Origin: Bradyrhizobium hipponense
Lineage (GTDB): Bacteria; Pseudomonadota; Alphaproteobacteria; Rhizobiales; Xanthobacteraceae
Direction: 5' to 3'
Length of the DNA: 64,000 bases
Assembly (NCBI RefSeq): GCF_008123965.1
Contig: NZ_VSTH01000013.1
Span: 1-64,000, forward strand
Below the pieces are notes generated by a model. That model did not search any database and was not told the origin of the DNA. It saw nothing but the letters and a program-made list of their open reading frames with translations. Shown here one piece after another: positions 1-8,414 of the stretch (its first letter is position 1; every line of letters begins with the position of its first letter). The translations under genes and the position numbers were made by a program.

Positions 1-2
1 AC

Positions 3-302
3 ATGGGCGGATTCGGAGGAGGCGCGCACATCGGCGGTATCGGCGGTGGCGCCCACATGGGCGGCCTCGGCGGAGGCGTTCATGTCGGCGGCATGGCAAT
101 GCGTGGCGACATGGGTCATATCGGTGGTGATCATCTCGGCCTTGCCGATCATCCCCATCCGTATGACACGGGTATCCATTACCACGCCATGAATCATTAC
201 GGCAGATACCGGCCGGGATACGGGTACTATTATGGCGAGCCCGACTGCTACGATTGGTACGCCTTGCATCCCGATCAGCCGTTACCGCTAAGCTGCAGCT
301 AG
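3..302 (+). CDS. Gly/His-rich small protein, possibly 5'-truncated by the window edge
   Basis: The frame is open from the first bases of the window, so the true start may lie upstream. The visible 99 residues begin with about 45 residues of irregular Gly-Gly-X repeats carrying Ala, His, Ile, Leu and Met. A tail of about 50 residues rich in Tyr, His and Pro follows (YRPGYGYYYGEPDCYDWYA). No signal peptide is visible, which fits a missing N-terminus, because Gly-rich proteins of this kind in rhizobia are usually exported. It resembles in style the broken Gly-rich gene near 21.3-21.6 kb. Function is unknown. The 289 bases that follow, up to the aldo/keto reductase, show no convincing gene. Confidence 0.55.
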   Translation: MGGFGGGAHIGGIGGGAHMGGLGGGVHVGGMAMRGDMGHIGGDHLGLADHPHPYDTGIHYHAMNHYGRYRPGYGYYYGEPDCYDWYALHPDQPLPLSCS

Positions 303-591
303 TGTAGCTGCAGCCTGCCCGCGGTCCGGATCCGCTCGCGTCATCCGGACCGACGGCAGCCCCGATCGGGCGCGTCAATTCAAAGTGACGACTCTGAAGT
401 CCAATTCAATGGCGACGCATCGCCAGCGGCAATACCTCCGGCCTGTCAAGTTAGCCCACTCAACGCTGCCTGCAGCCGCGATCTTCAGAGACAGCCAGGT
501 GTCCGATCTGAGCATCGAGATTGGTTCGCGCGATCGTTCGCCGGCGTCGTCTCATGCAATCAGGTGGGCGCAGACAAAACAGGAGTAAGCA

Positions 592-1608
592 ATGAAGGTC
601 GCCCCGAAAACGAACATGGAATATATTGACATTCCCAGCACATCCATCCGCGCATCTCGCATTGCGCTCGGGACTTGGGCGATCGGTGGCTGGATGTGGG
701 GCGGAACCGACGAAAGCGATGCGATCAGGACGATCCAGGAAGCGCTGGAGCGCGGAATCAATCTCATCGATACGGCGCCCGTCTACGGCTTCGGCCGCTC
801 GGAAGAAATCGTCGGAAAAGCCCTTGCCGACGGTCGCCGCCGGAACGCCATCATCGCCACAAAGGTCGGGCTCGACTGGAGAAACAACCGGCCGTTCCGT
901 AACGCGCGCAAGGCCCGAATCATCGAGGAAGCAGAGAGTTCTTTGCGCCGGCTTCGGACAGATGTCATCGATCTCTATCAGGTGCACTGGCCTGATCCCC
1001 TGACGCCAATTGCCGAAACTGCCGAGGCGGTCGGCGCGCTGCACCGCGACGGCAAAATTCGGGCAGTCGGCGTCAGCAATTTCAGCCCGGCCCAAATGGA
1101 TGAATTCCGCAAGGTCGCGCCACTTCATACGGCTCAACCGCCCTACAATCTGTTCGAACGCGCAATCGAGCAGGACGTGCTCCCCTATTGCCAGGAGAAG
1201 AAGATCGCGATGCTCGCTTACGGCTCGCTGTGCCGCGGCCTGCTGTCGGGCGGCATGTCCACATCGAGTCATTTCACCGGCGACGACCTGCGGAAGAGCG
1301 ACCCCAAATTTCGATCGCCGCGCTTTCAGCAATATCTCGATGCCGTGGAGCGACTCGACCGGTTCGCACGGGATCGCTTCAACAGACGAGTGATCCACCT
1401 GGCGGTACGCTGGGTACTCGATCGCGGCGAGTTGAACATTGCGTTGTGGGGTGCCCGGCGCGCGGAACAACTCTCGCCGATCACCGACGCCCTCGGCTGG
1501 CGCATCGATGATGCCGCCATGACCGAGATCGACCGAATTCTTCGGGAGACAATCAAGGATCCCGTCGGCCCCGAATTCATGGCGCCACCGGATCGGGAGG
1601 CGGCATGA
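592..1608 (+). CDS. Aldo/keto reductase
   Basis: Predicted cytosolic NAD(P)H-dependent oxidoreductase of the aldo/keto reductase superfamily, 338 residues, acting on aldehydes or ketones. The catalytic tetrad is visible: Asp60 and Tyr65 (NLIDTAPVYGFGRSE), Lys91 (IIATKVGLD) and His132 (YQVHWPDP). The family segment GVSNFSPAQM is also present. The ATG at 592 follows a good AGGAG site seven bases upstream; a second in-frame ATG at 616 is less well placed. It is the first gene of a run with the cupin gene (ATGA overlap) and then paoABC, so a role in aldehyde handling is likely. The substrate cannot be read from the sequence. Confidence 0.9.
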   Translation: MKVAPKTNMEYIDIPSTSIRASRIALGTWAIGGWMWGGTDESDAIRTIQEALERGINLIDTAPVYGFGRSEEIVGKALADGRRRNAIIATKVGLDWRNNRPFRNARKARIIEEAESSLRRLRTDVIDLYQVHWPDPLTPIAETAEAVGALHRDGKIRAVGVSNFSPAQMDEFRKVAPLHTAQPPYNLFERAIEQDVLPYCQEKKIAMLAYGSLCRGLLSGGMSTSSHFTGDDLRKSDPKFRSPRFQQYLDAVERLDRFARDRFNRRVIHLAVRWVLDRGELNIALWGARRAEQLSPITDALGWRIDDAAMTEIDRILRETIKDPVGPEFMAPPDREAA

Positions 1609-2012
1609 TGGACACACGATCAGCAATCCAAATCGTGAGCCGCGATCGATTCGACGCAACGACGGCACAAACATCGGGCTCCCATCGCTTCGCCGCGATC
1701 GGACCGTCGCTGGGCATCACTTCGACAATCTGGGGTGGCCTTTTCGAAGTGGAGCCAGGCGCACGAACCGGGATCCACCATCACGGCGAACAGGACACGA
1801 TCGCATTCGTCCTGTCAGGCCGTTGCGAGGTGCGATGGGGCGACAGGGGTGAGTTCTCTGCACGCGCCAAGGCAGGCGACTTCATTCACGTTCCTGCTTT
1901 TCTTCCGCATATGGAGATCAACCCCTCCCAGCTTCTTCCTTTCCGGTGGGTCGTGGTGCGCAGCACGCCCGTACCCATCGTTGTCAATCTACCGGACACG
2001 TTCTGGTCATGA
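1605..2012 (+). CDS. Cupin-domain protein
   Basis: A 135-residue single-domain cupin. The metal-binding signature is seen in GIHHHGEQDTIAF followed by SGRCEVRWG, and a second cupin motif lies near FIHVPAFLPHMEINPS. The start codon overlaps the stop of the aldo/keto reductase gene (ATGA at 1605-1608), so the two are translationally coupled. An alternative ATG lies at 1608. Small cupins of this type can be isomerases, dioxygenases or ligand sensors, and nothing here separates these options. Its position just before paoABC suggests a part in the same oxidation pathway. Confidence 0.82.
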   Translation: MMDTRSAIQIVSRDRFDATTAQTSGSHRFAAIGPSLGITSTIWGGLFEVEPGARTGIHHHGEQDTIAFVLSGRCEVRWGDRGEFSARAKAGDFIHVPAFLPHMEINPSQLLPFRWVVVRSTPVPIVVNLPDTFWS

Positions 2013-2066
2013 GCGATGTGACTTTGCCCCAACATCTTCGATCTGCCCTGCAAATACGGAACTGAC

Positions 2067-2717
2067 ATGGAAAATACACCATCCATTTTTCCAACAATCG
2101 AGGTCAGCCGCCGTACGGTCGTCGAGACCGGCACCACCGCGCTCCTGTTGGGTAGCCTTCCACGTGGCGCGCTTGCCGCCGGGACCTATCAGGCGGAACC
2201 GTCCCTCATGTCCATCGAACTGCGGGTGAACGGCCGTCTGCACCATGTTACGCTCGATCCCCGTACAACCCTGCTGGACGCCCTGCGTGAACACTTGGCG
2301 CTCACCGGCTCGAAGAAGGGATGCGATCATGGCCAGTGCGGTGCCTGCACAGTTCTGGTCCAAGGACGCCGCATCAATTCATGCCTTACGCTCGCAGCCA
2401 TGCACGACGGCCAATCGATCACCACCATCGAGGGGCTCGCTTTCGGCCAAGACTTGCATCCCATGCAAGCGGCGTTCGTCGAGCATGACGGGTTTCAGTG
2501 CGGCTACTGCACCTCGGGCCAGATCTGCTCAGCAGTGGGCATGCTGGCCGAAACCCGCGCGGGGGTGCCGAGCTATGTGACCGCGGATCTGACTCAACCG
2601 GCAGCAGAGGTGAGCGATGATGAAATTCGTGAGCGGATGAGCGGTAATATCTGCCGCTGCGCGGCCTACCCGAATATTGTCGCGGCTATCAAGCAGGCAA
2701 TGGGAGAACAGACATGA
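2067..2717 (+). CDS. paoA: Periplasmic aldehyde oxidoreductase, 2Fe-2S subunit PaoA
   Basis: Iron-sulfur subunit of a xanthine-oxidase-family aldehyde dehydrogenase, 216 residues. The N-terminus carries a twin-arginine signal ([10 protein letters not shown], then a hydrophobic stretch ending ALAAG), which indicates export in folded form. The plant-type cluster is bound by Cys86, Cys91, Cys94 and Cys106. The second cluster is bound by Cys145, Cys148, Cys196 and Cys198 ([10 protein letters not shown] and ICRCAAYPN). Length, Tat signal and partner subunits match E. coli PaoA (YagT). It overlaps paoB by ATGA. In the E. coli enzyme only this subunit carries the Tat signal and the complex is exported as a unit. 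Confidence 0.92.
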   Translation: MENTPSIFPTIEVSRRTVVETGTTALLLGSLPRGALAAGTYQAEPSLMSIELRVNGRLHHVTLDPRTTLLDALREHLALTGSKKGCDHGQCGACTVLVQGRRINSCLTLAAMHDGQSITTIEGLAFGQDLHPMQAAFVEHDGFQCGYCTSGQICSAVGMLAETRAGVPSYVTADLTQPAAEVSDDEIRERMSGNICRCAAYPNIVAAIKQAMGEQT

Positions 2718-3694
2718 AAGCCTTCTCCTATGGGCGTGCGAAATCGGTCGCGGATGCAGCTATTGCGGCGAGCAAGCCCGGCGTCAAGATCATTGCAGGC
2801 GGCACCAACCTGCTCGATCTCATGAAGTTGCAGGTGGAGACGCCATCCACCCTAGTCGACATCAACCGGCTTCCGCTCGACACAATCGAAGAAACTTCGG
2901 AAGGCGGCTTGCGCATCGGCGCGTTGGTCCGCAACAGCGACCTCGCGGCAGATCCACGGGTGCGACGGCATTACGGCGTGCTAAGCCGTGCCCTGCTCGC
3001 CGGCGCGAGCGCCCAACTGCGCAACAAGGCGACCACGGCGGGCAATCTGCTGCAGCGGACGCGCTGCTACTATTTTTACGACGTCACAAAACCCTGCAAC
3101 AAGCGCGTACCCGGTTCGGGCTGTTCGGCGCTTGCCGGCTTCAACCGCATCCATGCGGTCCTGGGTGGGAGCGAGGCGTGCATCGCGACGCATCCGTCGG
3201 ATATGGCGGTTGCCATGCGCGCACTCGACGCAAAGGTCGAGGCGATCGATCACGAAGGAAATACCCGCACTATTCCGATCGCCGATTTCCACACGCTTCC
3301 GAGCCGCACGCCGGAAATTGAAACGACGCTGAATTCCGGCGAGATCGTCACGGCTGTCACATTGCCCCCGCCGCCTCCGGGCGCTCAGGTGTACCGGAAG
3401 GTGCGCGACCGCGCATCCTATGCTTTTGCGCTGGTGTCGGTGGCTGCCATCGTCGACAGCGTGCACGGTCGAATCCGCTCGGCGCGGCTCGCCTTCGGCG
3501 GTCTCGCCCCAAAGCCGTGGCGCGTCACCACCGCCGAGCAGAAGCTTACGAATGCGACTGCCGGCACCACGACATTCGATGCAGCCGCGGACGCCGTTCT
3601 GGAGAGCGCGCGTGGATATGGCTCTAATGATTTCAAGATCCCGCTGACCCGCCGCACCCTGCACGGTGTGCTCGGCGAAATCACCCGCACTTGA
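2714..3694 (+). CDS. paoB: Periplasmic aldehyde oxidoreductase, FAD and 4Fe-4S subunit PaoB
   Basis: FAD-binding subunit, 326 residues. The FAD segment is [13 protein letters not shown] near residues 28-40. A cysteine-rich insertion reads [17 protein letters not shown] and then [10 protein letters not shown] and [10 protein letters not shown]. This insertion distinguishes PaoB from CoxM-type subunits; in E. coli PaoB it holds an extra 4Fe-4S cluster. The C-terminal CO-dehydrogenase flavoprotein domain follows. The start overlaps paoA by four bases, and paoC begins 12 bases after the stop. No signal peptide is present, as expected if the subunit is carried out with PaoA. Confidence 0.92.
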   Translation: MKAFSYGRAKSVADAAIAASKPGVKIIAGGTNLLDLMKLQVETPSTLVDINRLPLDTIEETSEGGLRIGALVRNSDLAADPRVRRHYGVLSRALLAGASAQLRNKATTAGNLLQRTRCYYFYDVTKPCNKRVPGSGCSALAGFNRIHAVLGGSEACIATHPSDMAVAMRALDAKVEAIDHEGNTRTIPIADFHTLPSRTPEIETTLNSGEIVTAVTLPPPPPGAQVYRKVRDRASYAFALVSVAAIVDSVHGRIRSARLAFGGLAPKPWRVTTAEQKLTNATAGTTTFDAAADAVLESARGYGSNDFKIPLTRRTLHGVLGEITRT

Positions 3695-3706
3695 GAGAGC
3701 ATCAAG

Positions 3707-5908
3707 ATGGAAATGGATGGACCTGTCGGGGCGAACGCGCTGGATGCCGAGAAGATTGTCGGAAAACCGCTTGATCGCATCGACGGGCGATTAAAGGTTA
3801 CCGGCGGCGCGCACTACGCCTATGAAATGCAACAGAACGCTCTCTACGGATTTGTCGTTGAGGCTTCTATCGCAAGGGGGCGGATGGCCTCGATCGAAAC
3901 GATGAAAGCCGAACGATCGCCGGGCGTCAAGCTCGTCCTGACCTACCGCAACGCTCCTAAGCAGGGCACAGGCAACCATCGTGAGGCGCATCCTGTGCTC
4001 ACGGGTCCTGTCGTGTCCCGCTATGGCGAACCGGTCGCGTTTGTGGTCGCCGAGACGTTCGAGCAGGCGAGGGCCGCCGCCTATCTGGTCGACGTCAAGT
4101 ACGATCGGGAGAGGGGACAATACGCCCTGCCTCATCATCTCGCTCTCGCCCGCGTCCCGCACCAGCCGGACGGTGCACCGGCCGACAGCGAAGTCGGAAA
4201 CTTCTCGGACGCATACGCCAGCGCTCCAGTGCAGATCGACGTGTCCTACAGCACACCGCTGCAAAGCCACGCGATGATGGAGCCGCATGCAACGCTCGCG
4301 ATGTGGGACGGCGACAAGTTGATCCTGCATACGGCGAACCAGATGCTGAATCAGGGCCAGCGGGTCGTCGCCAGTACGTTGAATATTCCCATCGGAAACG
4401 TGCGCCTGGTCAGTCCCTTCATCGGCGGCGGCTTCGGCGGCAAGCTATGGGTCAACGCCGATGCCATTCTCGCCGCAATCGCTTCGCGATACCTCAAGCG
4501 GCCCGTCAAGGTTGCCCTCACCAGGCAGCAGATCTTCCATGTGACGACGCATCGCTCGGACACTATCCAGCGTATCCGCGTTGGCACCGATCGCGACGGC
4601 CGGATTGCCGCAATCGGTCACGACGTTTTCTCGGGCAACTTGCCGTCAGAACAAGTCTACGAGGCCGCCGCGCTGCAGACCCGTTCACTTTACGCCGGTC
4701 CGAATCGGCTGACGCGACATCGCCTGGTTCCACTCGATATTCCTGTCGCATCCTCCATGCGCGCACCCGGCGAAGCCGTCGGATTGCTGGCGCTGGAGTG
4801 CGCTATGGACGAGCTCGCCGAAAAATTGAAGCTCGATCCGATCGAGCTTCGGATCCGGAATGAGCCTGCCGAGGATCCCGAAAGGCACATCCCCTACTCA
4901 AGCCGTCATCTGGTCGCCTGCATGCAAGAGGGCGCCCGCCGGTTCGGCTGGGACAAGCGCAATTCAACGCCCGGCCAAGTTCGGAATGGAAGATGGCTGG
5001 TCGGAATGGGCATGTCAGCCGGGACCCGAGGCAATCCCCTCCGCTTCTCAAGAGCCACTGTGCGGCTTGATCCCGATGGCATAGCTACGGTGAGAATGGC
5101 GATGACCGATATCGGTACCGGGACTTACACGATCCTGGCACAGATCGCGGCGGAAATGCTGGGATTGCCAATAGAACGAGTGCGCGTCGATCTCGGCGAT
5201 ACGATTTTTCCGGAGGCGGCCGGCTCAGGCGGTTCGTTCGGCGCGGCGAGTTCTGGATCAGCACTGTTCGAAGCGTGCCACGCGCTGCGCGAGAAACTTG
5301 CGGGGCTCGCCGGCATGGACCCCAATACAGCACGTTTCGGCGACGGCCACATTGCGACGGGTGAGCGTTCTGTGAGCCTTACAGAACTTGTCGGCTCGGG
5401 AGTTGAAGCCGATGGCGAGATCAAGCCGGGCCGCAACAACCAGGACTTCTCCCAGCAGTCCTACGGTGCCCATTTTGCAGAGGTTGGCGTTGACCAGGAC
5501 ACCGGAGAAGTGCGCTTGCGGCGGATGCTCGGGGTGTTCGCAGCCGGCCGCGTCTTGAACGCAAAGACAGCGCGGTCGCAAGCCATTGGCGGAATGGTGT
5601 TCGGTGTGGGCGCAGCCCTGCACGAAGATCTCGTGCTCGATCCCCGCTTTGGTTATTTCGTCAACCACGACCTGGCTGAATATCATGTGCCGGTACATGC
5701 GGATATTCCTGCCAGCCTGGAGGCGGTGTTCCTTCCCGAGTTGGACGAGCGATCCAATCCGCTGAAGAGCAAGGGAATCGGTGAGCTCGGAATCTGCGGC
5801 GCCGGAGCTGCGATCGCCAACGCTGTCTATAACGCGTGCGGCGCACGGATCAGGAACTATCCGATCACGCTCGACAAGGTGCTCGCTAGTTTGCCTGATC
5901 AGGCATAG
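3707..5908 (+). CDS. paoC: Periplasmic aldehyde oxidoreductase, molybdenum subunit PaoC
   Basis: Large molybdenum-cofactor subunit of 733 residues, close to the 732 of E. coli PaoC. Family signatures include IGGGFGGKLW for cofactor contact, SMRAPGEAVG, and the catalytic glutamate in GIGELGICGAG at residue 693, matching the known Glu692 of the E. coli enzyme. The complex oxidises a broad range of aldehydes, aromatic ones especially, to carboxylic acids in the periplasm. The dedicated maturation factor PaoD (XdhC-like), which follows paoC in E. coli, is not found in the window. It must be supplied by another locus. Confidence 0.93.
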   Translation: MEMDGPVGANALDAEKIVGKPLDRIDGRLKVTGGAHYAYEMQQNALYGFVVEASIARGRMASIETMKAERSPGVKLVLTYRNAPKQGTGNHREAHPVLTGPVVSRYGEPVAFVVAETFEQARAAAYLVDVKYDRERGQYALPHHLALARVPHQPDGAPADSEVGNFSDAYASAPVQIDVSYSTPLQSHAMMEPHATLAMWDGDKLILHTANQMLNQGQRVVASTLNIPIGNVRLVSPFIGGGFGGKLWVNADAILAAIASRYLKRPVKVALTRQQIFHVTTHRSDTIQRIRVGTDRDGRIAAIGHDVFSGNLPSEQVYEAAALQTRSLYAGPNRLTRHRLVPLDIPVASSMRAPGEAVGLLALECAMDELAEKLKLDPIELRIRNEPAEDPERHIPYSSRHLVACMQEGARRFGWDKRNSTPGQVRNGRWLVGMGMSAGTRGNPLRFSRATVRLDPDGIATVRMAMTDIGTGTYTILAQIAAEMLGLPIERVRVDLGDTIFPEAAGSGGSFGAASSGSALFEACHALREKLAGLAGMDPNTARFGDGHIATGERSVSLTELVGSGVEADGEIKPGRNNQDFSQQSYGAHFAEVGVDQDTGEVRLRRMLGVFAAGRVLNAKTARSQAIGGMVFGVGAALHEDLVLDPRFGYFVNHDLAEYHVPVHADIPASLEAVFLPELDERSNPLKSKGIGELGICGAGAAIANAVYNACGARIRNYPITLDKVLASLPDQA

Positions 5909-6004
5909 CCGCGTACCGGCACTTTCAACTCTTCGGGAAACGCTTTGTCCTACCTGGCCGCGCCAGCCAACTTATCTATCAGGGTTCACAACAGGAGATA
6001 CACC

Positions 6005-6220
6005 ATGAGAAAGCTTTCGACCATGATCGCATCCATCACGATGCTCGTTGCATTCGTTCTGCCGGCTATTGCGGGTATCTCAACATATCCGCCGCGCATG
6101 TCTGAGACGGCAATCGCCCGCGCCGACAACGCCTACGCCGCATTTGACGGGCAGGCGCCGAAATCTGCAACGGAACTCGATGAGCACGTTTATCACGGCG
6201 GTCCGAAGGTCAACGATTGA
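6005..6220 (+). CDS. Small exported protein of unknown function
   Basis: A 71-residue protein starting at the ATG at 6005, preceded by AGGAG at a seven-base spacing. Upstream in-frame starts lack such a site. A Sec-type signal peptide is visible (MRKLSTMIAS, then TMLVAFVLPAIAG). The mature part is about 50 residues, polar, without cysteines, and ends HVYHGGPKVND. It lies 96 bases after paoC on the same strand and is followed by a strong terminator, so it may be the last gene of the pao transcript. I do not recognise the family. Confidence 0.65.
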   Translation: MRKLSTMIASITMLVAFVLPAIAGISTYPPRMSETAIARADNAYAAFDGQAPKSATELDEHVYHGGPKVND

Positions 6221-6286
6221 CACCGCCAAGCCATCGGCACGCCGCCCCGCGGCGATGCCCTAGGCGCGCCAGTCCGGCATGCAGAC

Positions 6287-6311
6287 AGACCCGCTTCGGC
6301 GGGTCTTCTTT
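6287..6311 (+). terminator. Rho-independent terminator after the pao region
   Basis: A perfect 8-bp GC-rich stem (AGACCCGC/GCGGGTCT) with a TTCG tetraloop is followed by TCTTCTTT. It stands 66 bases after the small exported protein and upstream of the next gene. Confidence 0.75.
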
Positions 6312-6435
6312 CGATGCGTATCCGAGCATGGTCGGCAATCGGTCCAGCTCACCATCTTCGTGCGAATTCGGAAGGAGCGCGCCGACGCATAGACACTTCT
6401 TACCTGCGCCCAATTGGTTCGAATGGAGGATGCAC

Positions 6436-7203
6436 GTGAGGTGTTGGTTGATCGCCGCCGGTTTTGCGCTGTTCGCGAGCGGTGCCGCATTCGCTCAGAT
6501 GACAGGAATGGCCGCTCCGACGCCTACAGTCGGTGCAACCTCCCCGCTCGGCAGCACGACTGGTTCGCCGATTTCACCGATGGGAATTGGTTTGGGCGCA
6601 ACCGAGCTGCCTTCAGCAGGCCTCAGCCCGGCCCCTGTTGTCACCGGTAGCATTGCCACACCTACGACCGGGACTGCATGCTCGACACTTGGGTCCTCGC
6701 CAAGCGGAATGTATGGCTCGACGTCGACATATGACGGCGGCGGAATGGCGATGGCTGGGTCAACACCAGCAACGGGCGGAGTCGGGAACACAGCGGCATC
6801 GACGTCGTCGGGAATAGGGACGACCTCATCATTGTCAATGACGTCAGCAACGATGCAGAGCCCCATCTCGGGCGCGCTAGATACCGCTGGCATGTCGGGC
6901 ATGTGCGGCTCCGGCTCGAGCAGCATCGCTGCATCCTCCAGCCCGACTTCGACCCTTCCCACAACGCCCGGCGGCAGTCCCAAGACCGGCCTCCCCTTCG
7001 GTTCAACAGAGATCGGCAATCTCGGTGTCAGCTCTGCGGCCCTGCTTCCCACGCCGGCAGTCCCGCTGGTGACAGGCAGCGTGGCGCCGATCCTACCGGC
7101 AATGCCGATCGTGACGCCGCCTGCGGCGTCCGCTTCGGTCGTCACACCTGGATGCTCATCCCTCGGCACGTCGACATCCACGGGCTTACCAGGCGGCTGC
7201 TGA
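6436..7203 (+). CDS. Secreted low-complexity Ser/Thr/Gly/Pro-rich protein
   Basis: About 255 residues. A GTG at 6436 has GGAGG six bases upstream, while the in-frame ATG at 6430 abuts that site and is too close. A signal peptide (CWLIAAGFALFASGAAFAQ) leads into a chain made almost entirely of Ser, Thr, Gly, Ala, Pro and Met. It holds imperfect repeats with single cysteines (CSTLGSSPSG, MCGSGSSS, CSSLGTSTSTG) and recurring VTGS motifs. It is probably disordered and periplasmic or surface-exposed. It ends 26 bases before the RND adaptor gene on the same strand, so it may be co-transcribed with the efflux pair. Function is unknown. The complementary strand is also open here and is taken as a composition artefact. 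Confidence 0.6.
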   Translation: MRCWLIAAGFALFASGAAFAQMTGMAAPTPTVGATSPLGSTTGSPISPMGIGLGATELPSAGLSPAPVVTGSIATPTTGTACSTLGSSPSGMYGSTSTYDGGGMAMAGSTPATGGVGNTAASTSSGIGTTSSLSMTSATMQSPISGALDTAGMSGMCGSGSSSIAASSSPTSTLPTTPGGSPKTGLPFGSTEIGNLGVSSAALLPTPAVPLVTGSVAPILPAMPIVTPPAASASVVTPGCSSLGTSTSTGLPGGC

Positions 7204-7229
7204 GCTTCTGCCCTCCGGAGCAACCATCT

Positions 7230-8414
7230 ATGAAAAAGAAGATCGTCATTTCTGTCGCCGTGTTGGCTGCAGTCGCCGCGAGTGCCGGCCTGCTGCACCT
7301 TACGCATTTCCACCCTATGGAGAAGGCCGCGGCTGCACCGGCTCCGGCGCCCCCTGTTCCGATCGTTGCCGGGGCGGTAACCCAGCGCGACGTTCCGATC
7401 TATCTGACCGGCGTCGGTACGGTGATTGCTTACAACACGGATATCGTACGGGCCCAGATCCAGGGACAGATCACCAGCATCAACTTTACCGAAGGGCAGC
7501 AGGTCCATTCCGGTGATCTGCTCGCACAGATCGACCCACGGCCCTATCAGGCCCTGATCGATCAATATGCCGCCAATCTCGAACGCGATCAGGCGCAGCT
7601 TGCAAATGCGCGGGCAAATCAAACCCGCTACAGCCAGCTCGGCGACAAGGGCTGGGCCACTCCTCAATTGATTGAAACGCAGAATGCGCAGGTCAGCCAG
7701 CTGCAGGCGGCGATCAAGGCGGACCAGGCGCTGATCGACGCTGCAAACGTCCAGCTGAGTTTTACGCGACTTACATCTCCAATAGAGGGCGTGGTGGGTA
7801 TTCGCCAGATCGACGTTGGCAACATCATCAGCCCGTCAAATACCAACGGCCTTTGTGTCGTGACACAGCTGGATCCGATTTCGCTGATCTTTACCCTGCC
7901 CGAGACCGTTCTTCCGCAGATCCAGCAAGAGCAGCGGAAGACGAAGGCACCGCTTTCTGTTCTGGCCTACAACCAGGACAACACGATCCGGCTGGGCGAA
8001 GGACAGCTGGGGCTCGTCAACAACGAGATCCTGCAGACGACCGGCTCGATCCAGCTCAAGGCGAACTTCGCCAACAAAGAGAACAGCCTCTGGCCCGGTG
8101 AGCTCGTCAATGCACGCTTGCTGCTGAATACGCGCCGCAACGGCCTGACGGTTCCCGCCTCTGTCGTCCAGCAAGGCCCGAACGGACCATACGCCTACGT
8201 CGTCAATTCGGACGACACGGTCTCTCTCCGCCAGATCAAGGTTGCCCAGGTCAGTGACGGTCAGGCGCTGATTGATTCCGGTCTGAAAGCCAATGAGCAG
8301 GTCGTGGTCGACGGGCAATACAAGTTGCGGCCGGGAACGCATGTCGTCCCCTTGCACGGCAAGGCCGCTGAGGAAGCCGCCGCTCAAGACGCATTACAGG
8401 CACCGATCCCATGA
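7230..8414 (+). CDS. RND efflux periplasmic adaptor (MdtA-like)
   Basis: Membrane-fusion protein of 394 residues linking an inner-membrane RND pump to an outer-membrane channel. It has an N-terminal hydrophobic anchor (KKKIVISVAVLAAVAASAG). The lipoyl half-motifs follow (VRAQIQGQITSINFTEGQQV and SPIEGVVGIRQIDVGN), separated by a coiled-coil hairpin at roughly residues 110-175 rich in Ala, Gln and Asn. A beta-barrel and the membrane-proximal domain (VPASVVQQGPNGPYAYVV) come last. The ATG at 7230 with GGAG upstream gives the expected length. The stop overlaps the start of the transporter gene by ATGA. Confidence 0.92.
   Translation: MKKKIVISVAVLAAVAASAGLLHLTHFHPMEKAAAAPAPAPPVPIVAGAVTQRDVPIYLTGVGTVIAYNTDIVRAQIQGQITSINFTEGQQVHSGDLLAQIDPRPYQALIDQYAANLERDQAQLANARANQTRYSQLGDKGWATPQLIETQNAQVSQLQAAIKADQALIDAANVQLSFTRLTSPIEGVVGIRQIDVGNIISPSNTNGLCVVTQLDPISLIFTLPETVLPQIQQEQRKTKAPLSVLAYNQDNTIRLGEGQLGLVNNEILQTTGSIQLKANFANKENSLWPGELVNARLLLNTRRNGLTVPASVVQQGPNGPYAYVVNSDDTVSLRQIKVAQVSDGQALIDSGLKANEQVVVDGQYKLRPGTHVVPLHGKAAEEAAAQDALQAPIP

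Noticed and set aside
460-1674. A 404-codon minus-strand frame opposite the aldo/keto reductase
   Set aside because: The plus strand encodes a complete aldo/keto reductase tetrad; the opposite product has no domain features.
6495-7667. A 390-codon minus-strand frame opposite the low-complexity protein and adaptor
   Set aside because: Low-complexity DNA stays open on both strands. The plus frame has a signal peptide and ribosome site, while the minus frame has neither and overlaps the adaptor gene.
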